NCBI RefSeq assembly: GCF_022605725.1
Contig: NC_065551.1
Span: 16,554,001 to 16,618,000, forward strand
Reading direction: 5' to 3'
From: Anthonomus grandis grandis
Taxonomy: Eukaryota > Arthropoda > Insecta > Coleoptera > Curculionidae
Length of the DNA stretch: 64,000 bases
Part shown: positions 61,170 through 64,000 of the stretch, piece after piece
How the letters are laid out: every line of letters starts with the position of its first letter
How positions within the stretch are numbered: position 1 is the stretch's first letter
Position numbers and translations under genes: made by a program
The notes under the pieces: model-generated
The model's database searches: none
Seen by the model: only the letters and a program-made list of their open reading frames with translations
What the model was told of the DNA's origin: nothing

Positions 61170-61567
61170 TAAAGAACCCTGGTATGGATTTTATTTTTTT
61201 TCGCCAAAACCGTGCGTCGGAGCGCAAAAATGCGAGGGCTGTGTTTTGTTAAAAATAAACAGAATATTCAGAAAAAAAACCTTTTTTTTCAAAGAAACAG
61301 CGGCGCATCTGTTTTTTTATATAAAATTTACGGAACACGTACTGCAAGCCCGTCCCTGGACAAGTTAAATTACCTGCAATTCCTCAAAAAGTTGCCCCAC
61401 TACCTATCATTTAAAACCTAAAAAATCCATTTAAAACCCTTAACGCGTTTTTAATACAGCGGCAAAAAAACCATTTATTTTTTAAATTTTAACACTCTGT
61501 ATTTTGGAAACGAGGCACTTCCGACCATCGAAGTCCTATCTCAAACTACTTTTTTATGGCACCTGTA

Positions 61568-62092
61568 TATACTGTAGCATTTTTAACCATTTGAAAGGGG
61601 ACACCCTATATATCTAAGAATAAGGCTGGTCGGTAGCCATTTTTTTAGTACCTGGTTTAATGATTAGAACGATAACTGATTTTGAGATTATTTCTTCCCC
61701 TTTAATTAAATCGTGAATTTCGAAAAGGGCTTATCTCGCAAAAACGTAATTTTCCAGGAAAAGCTAAAAACTGAATTGCTTCTGACAGATTTGAACTACG
61801 AAAATATGAATTTTCCTAATATTCACAACCTTTGTTTGACATCTTAAACTTGCCAAATTTTTTTCTTTTCACATAAGTATACATGGAGAAAATGGACTTT
61901 AGAATTTTCCGAGATGAGCCGTTTTCGAAATTTAAGCACCACTTGAGAGGTTATATAATCACAAGAACATTAATAAAGAAACTTCAGTTTTATTTTTTAA
62001 AGAAGGATACAAAAAACTAAAAAAATCCTTAAAGATCAAATTTTTTTTTGTTAATTTATTTGGAAAATAATAACAAATAAAAAGTAACTCTG
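61568..62092. other. Unassigned stretch
   Basis: Between the composite element and the 3' end of the DUF7869-like gene. Probably 3' flank of the latter; nothing coding. Confidence 0.45.
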
Positions 62093-64000
62093 CTAAAAGT
62101 CTTGTTCAATGTCAGCTCCTGCTTCTCTGTCAGTAGTCGGCCAGCTCAAAATACTATCGTAAAAGTTTTCATATTCTGCAGGTATAAACTGCCTCAACTT
62201 TTTCAAGTCAGTCATTTTTAAGTTATTTATTGGCAGTTTTGAGGAGTAGCATGGAAAGTCTTCAATAGTAGGAAGATTAGCACAAATACCTTTAGTTTTT
62301 GAAAGGCTAAAAGTTTCAGTATTAATTTCGCTGTCAATGAAGGGGCGGCATAAAACTTCTCTAGGCTTTTCTGGATTAAAGTCAAATTCATAAAAAGTTG
62401 AAACTTGAAAAGATACTTTGTTTTCTTTAGCAACTTTTTTTCCATAGCATCTTTCTGATAACGGTTTTGCTTTAAAGTGTACTTTGTACCATGCCTTGAA
62501 ATCAATGATATCGGTATAAGTTATCGTTTTTACACAAAATTTGTCTGTTTTAGTGCTACTGAGTATTAAATTCGTATACTGCTCGTGAGTAAATAAACGA
62601 TCTTCTCTTCTAATCTTACGCTTTATGGTTGCAAAATGTCTATCACAATCATTAAAGGAATGACCTCTTTGGGGAAAATAAAGAAAAACTTTTAAATTTC
62701 GAGTAAGTGACAAAGCGATAAGATATTTTATTATGGTATTATTTTTATTTTGCCCAGGAGATCCGTCGCAGAATAAATGTAATTCTGTAATATTTTCAGG
62801 AACATTTTTACATATAAAGTCATTTAAAAACAAAGCTACTTCGTTTGGTCCCTTTAACGCTCGGCCCTCGTGATAGGAATACAAAGTTGCTTTCCCCGTT
62901 TTTATATTATGTACGCAGAATTCGTATACCCAAAGTTGGCGGTAATAGAACGCTTCTTGGACTGGAAGTACTGGCAGTGGTAGATTCTGCATATAATCGA
63001 AAGACAATCCGAAAATGGTACTGCCGTTCTCGTTATATTTTTCTGTAATATGGCTTTATTAAAAAACTTCGATGCCCGACGCTTATGTATGATTAGCTCC
63101 GCACTGGCGAACCTCTTAGCAATATCGTTTAAATGGGGATTCTTCAGCTTAACGCTAATTTCTTCACATTTTGAGCACACATCAATTTGTGGCCTACCAA
63201 ATGCCAACTCAAAATTTACATTGAAATAATTTCTATAAAACTGATAATTGACTTTGCTTTCTGGATATTTTGCCGAAAATCTCTCATGCAATATTGTCAC
63301 ATTCAAAACAGATGATAAGTATTTTTTTACAATGTTATTTGAATAGTGAATTTCTTTAACAGGAATTCACTCGATAAAGTTGTGAATTAAAGCACATGTT
63401 TCTGCGGGCATTACATTGCTTCTAGACCCGGCAGATTTTCCTTGCATATCGTGGGGGCTTTTATTTGCAATTTTTAGTAGTCGAATTCTCTTTATTTCTT
63501 CATTCTCTCTTATTTCTTTATTCTCTTGTCGGTAAAACCATGCGAGTTTAGAAAGGCTACCTTACATACTTCTTTTCTATTTCCATCTGCTTCGATAAAA
63601 TACTTATAAGAGTAACTCTTTGGCTTACTAATTTTATCTTCTTGACGTTTAGAAGTATCCTTTACAGGGAACGCCTCCATCAATCCTTGAATATATATGT
63701 CCTGTTCATCTTTGGTATTAAAACCATTTATGCGATTCAATATTGCTTTTTTGGCATCATTGGAAAGATCGAAACATTTTCGAATGCACCTACAAAGATA
63801 AAACTATTTTTTCACAAAACCATTTTTGTATATATTATATATTGAATATAATATCTACCTACTAAATAAATAACATTATTTATCTACCCCTATCCACATC
63901 TCCTATTATTTTTTAATTATGTAATAGAACATAGGTATATACTTACCTACAACTAGGCCCAGATTTCCTACAAGGAATATTTATACCCACGTGGTTTGTG
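62093..64000 (-). pseudogene. DUF7869-like gene, partial, frameshifted, runs off the window
   Basis: Exon at the edge (64000-63947: IPCRKSGPSC) spliced by GTAAGTATA / TTTGTAG to an exon starting at 63789 (RCIRKCFDLSNDAKKAILNR). Then YIQGLMEAFPVK, SYKYFIEADGNRKEVCKVAF and, after lesions near 63500 and a stop near 63370, FYRNYFNVNFELAF with DVCSKCEEI. A further shift near 63030 precedes the large C-terminal frame (63007-62093): LSFDYMQNLPLPVLPVQEAF, LHLFCDGSPGQNKNN, FPQRGHSFNDCDRHFATIKR, ending in ADIEQDF. The family is widespread and multicopy in arthropods, with uncharacterised function. Conserved Asp and His residues in those blocks suggest an RNase H-like nuclease, which is inference. Confidence 0.75.

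Larger units (their letters stand above)
56960..61565. mobile_element. 4.6 kb composite mariner-like element with long inverted repeats
   Basis: Left arm about 56960-57245 and right arm about 61170-61565 are inverted copies. Matching blocks include AGTAGTTTGA, CGATGGTCGGAAGTGC, ATGATAGGT and GTCCAGGGACGG (versus GTCCCTGGAC). Both ends border TA (56958-56959 and 61566-61567). The interior has a minus-strand transposase next to the left arm and, right of it, a second inverted-repeat structure (58812-58846 with 61010-61045) enclosing a fragment of an unrelated transposase. This suggests one element inserted in another. No intact gene. Confidence 0.8.

Noticed and set aside
1..64000. CRISPR arrays, bacterial operons, ribosomal or transfer RNA genes
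   Set aside because: None seen. Direct repeats are transposon-derived, genes are spliced, and no tRNA cloverleaf or rRNA core was recognised by eye.

Overview
This window is eukaryotic, AT-rich, intron-bearing and dominated by transposable elements. The families present (piggyBac, Tc1 and several IS630/mariner-like DNA transposons, PIF/Harbinger with a MADF partner, Ty1/copia with an internal initiator-tRNA-Met primer site, CCHC and PHD-type non-LTR elements, Penelope, a MULE with SWIM finger, a DUF7869-like gene) point to an insect, possibly a beetle. Species cannot be read from the sequence.

Host genes. The backbone of the left half is one gene on the minus strand, the mRNA export receptor NXF1 (TAP / small bristles). 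Ten coding exons can be placed by splice signals and reading phase, from the ATG at 34165 to a splice donor at 2909. They total 1778 nt, about 592 residues: RGG-like N terminus, RNA-binding domain, leucine-rich repeats, NTF2-like domain and the start of the UBA-like C-terminal domain. The last exon lies beyond position 1 or was not recognised. The gene spans more than 31 kb only because four introns are filled with transposons. A second host gene at 48060-49015 (+, three exons, 152 residues) encodes a protein I do not recognise with confidence. A coding-like island at 34828-35124 is unassigned.

Transposon layout. Intron 10 (left of 2910) holds a mariner-like remnant and an internally deleted non-LTR element with a duplicated 5' UTR. 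Intron 9 (3098-9644) holds a fold-back element and a mariner-like element inside wider diverged inverted arms. Intron 7 (10296-23866) is almost entirely one nest. A copia element (10605-23692) carries a piggyBac element in its RT (TTAA 13624-13627 and 16333-16336) and a Tc1 element in its 3' LTR (TA at 17577-17578 and 23549-23550). The Tc1 element is itself broken by two non-LTR insertions in opposite orientation. Intron 2 (26376-33772) holds degenerate non-LTR copies on both strands, one split by a 2.2 kb mariner-like element with very long terminal inverted repeats, another carrying a 171 bp MITE.

Right of NXF1 come a tandem-type repeat copy, Penelope and MULE remnants, an IS630-like element, THAP and RNase H fragments, and a Harbinger element (about 42870-45812). 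In the Harbinger element the transposase exons and the antisense MADF exons are interlocked, each gene placing an exon in the other's intron. Then follow a diverged 150-200 bp repeat array (46960-47700), the small host gene, a long stretch with little recognisable, a degenerate RNase H-bearing non-LTR element, two mariner-like elements (one 4.6 kb with nested inverted repeats), and a DUF7869-like gene running off the right edge. Almost every transposon gene carries at least one frameshift, stop or deletion. The least damaged are the 27039-29251 transposase (one stop) and the 18096-21880 non-LTR element (two frameshifts).
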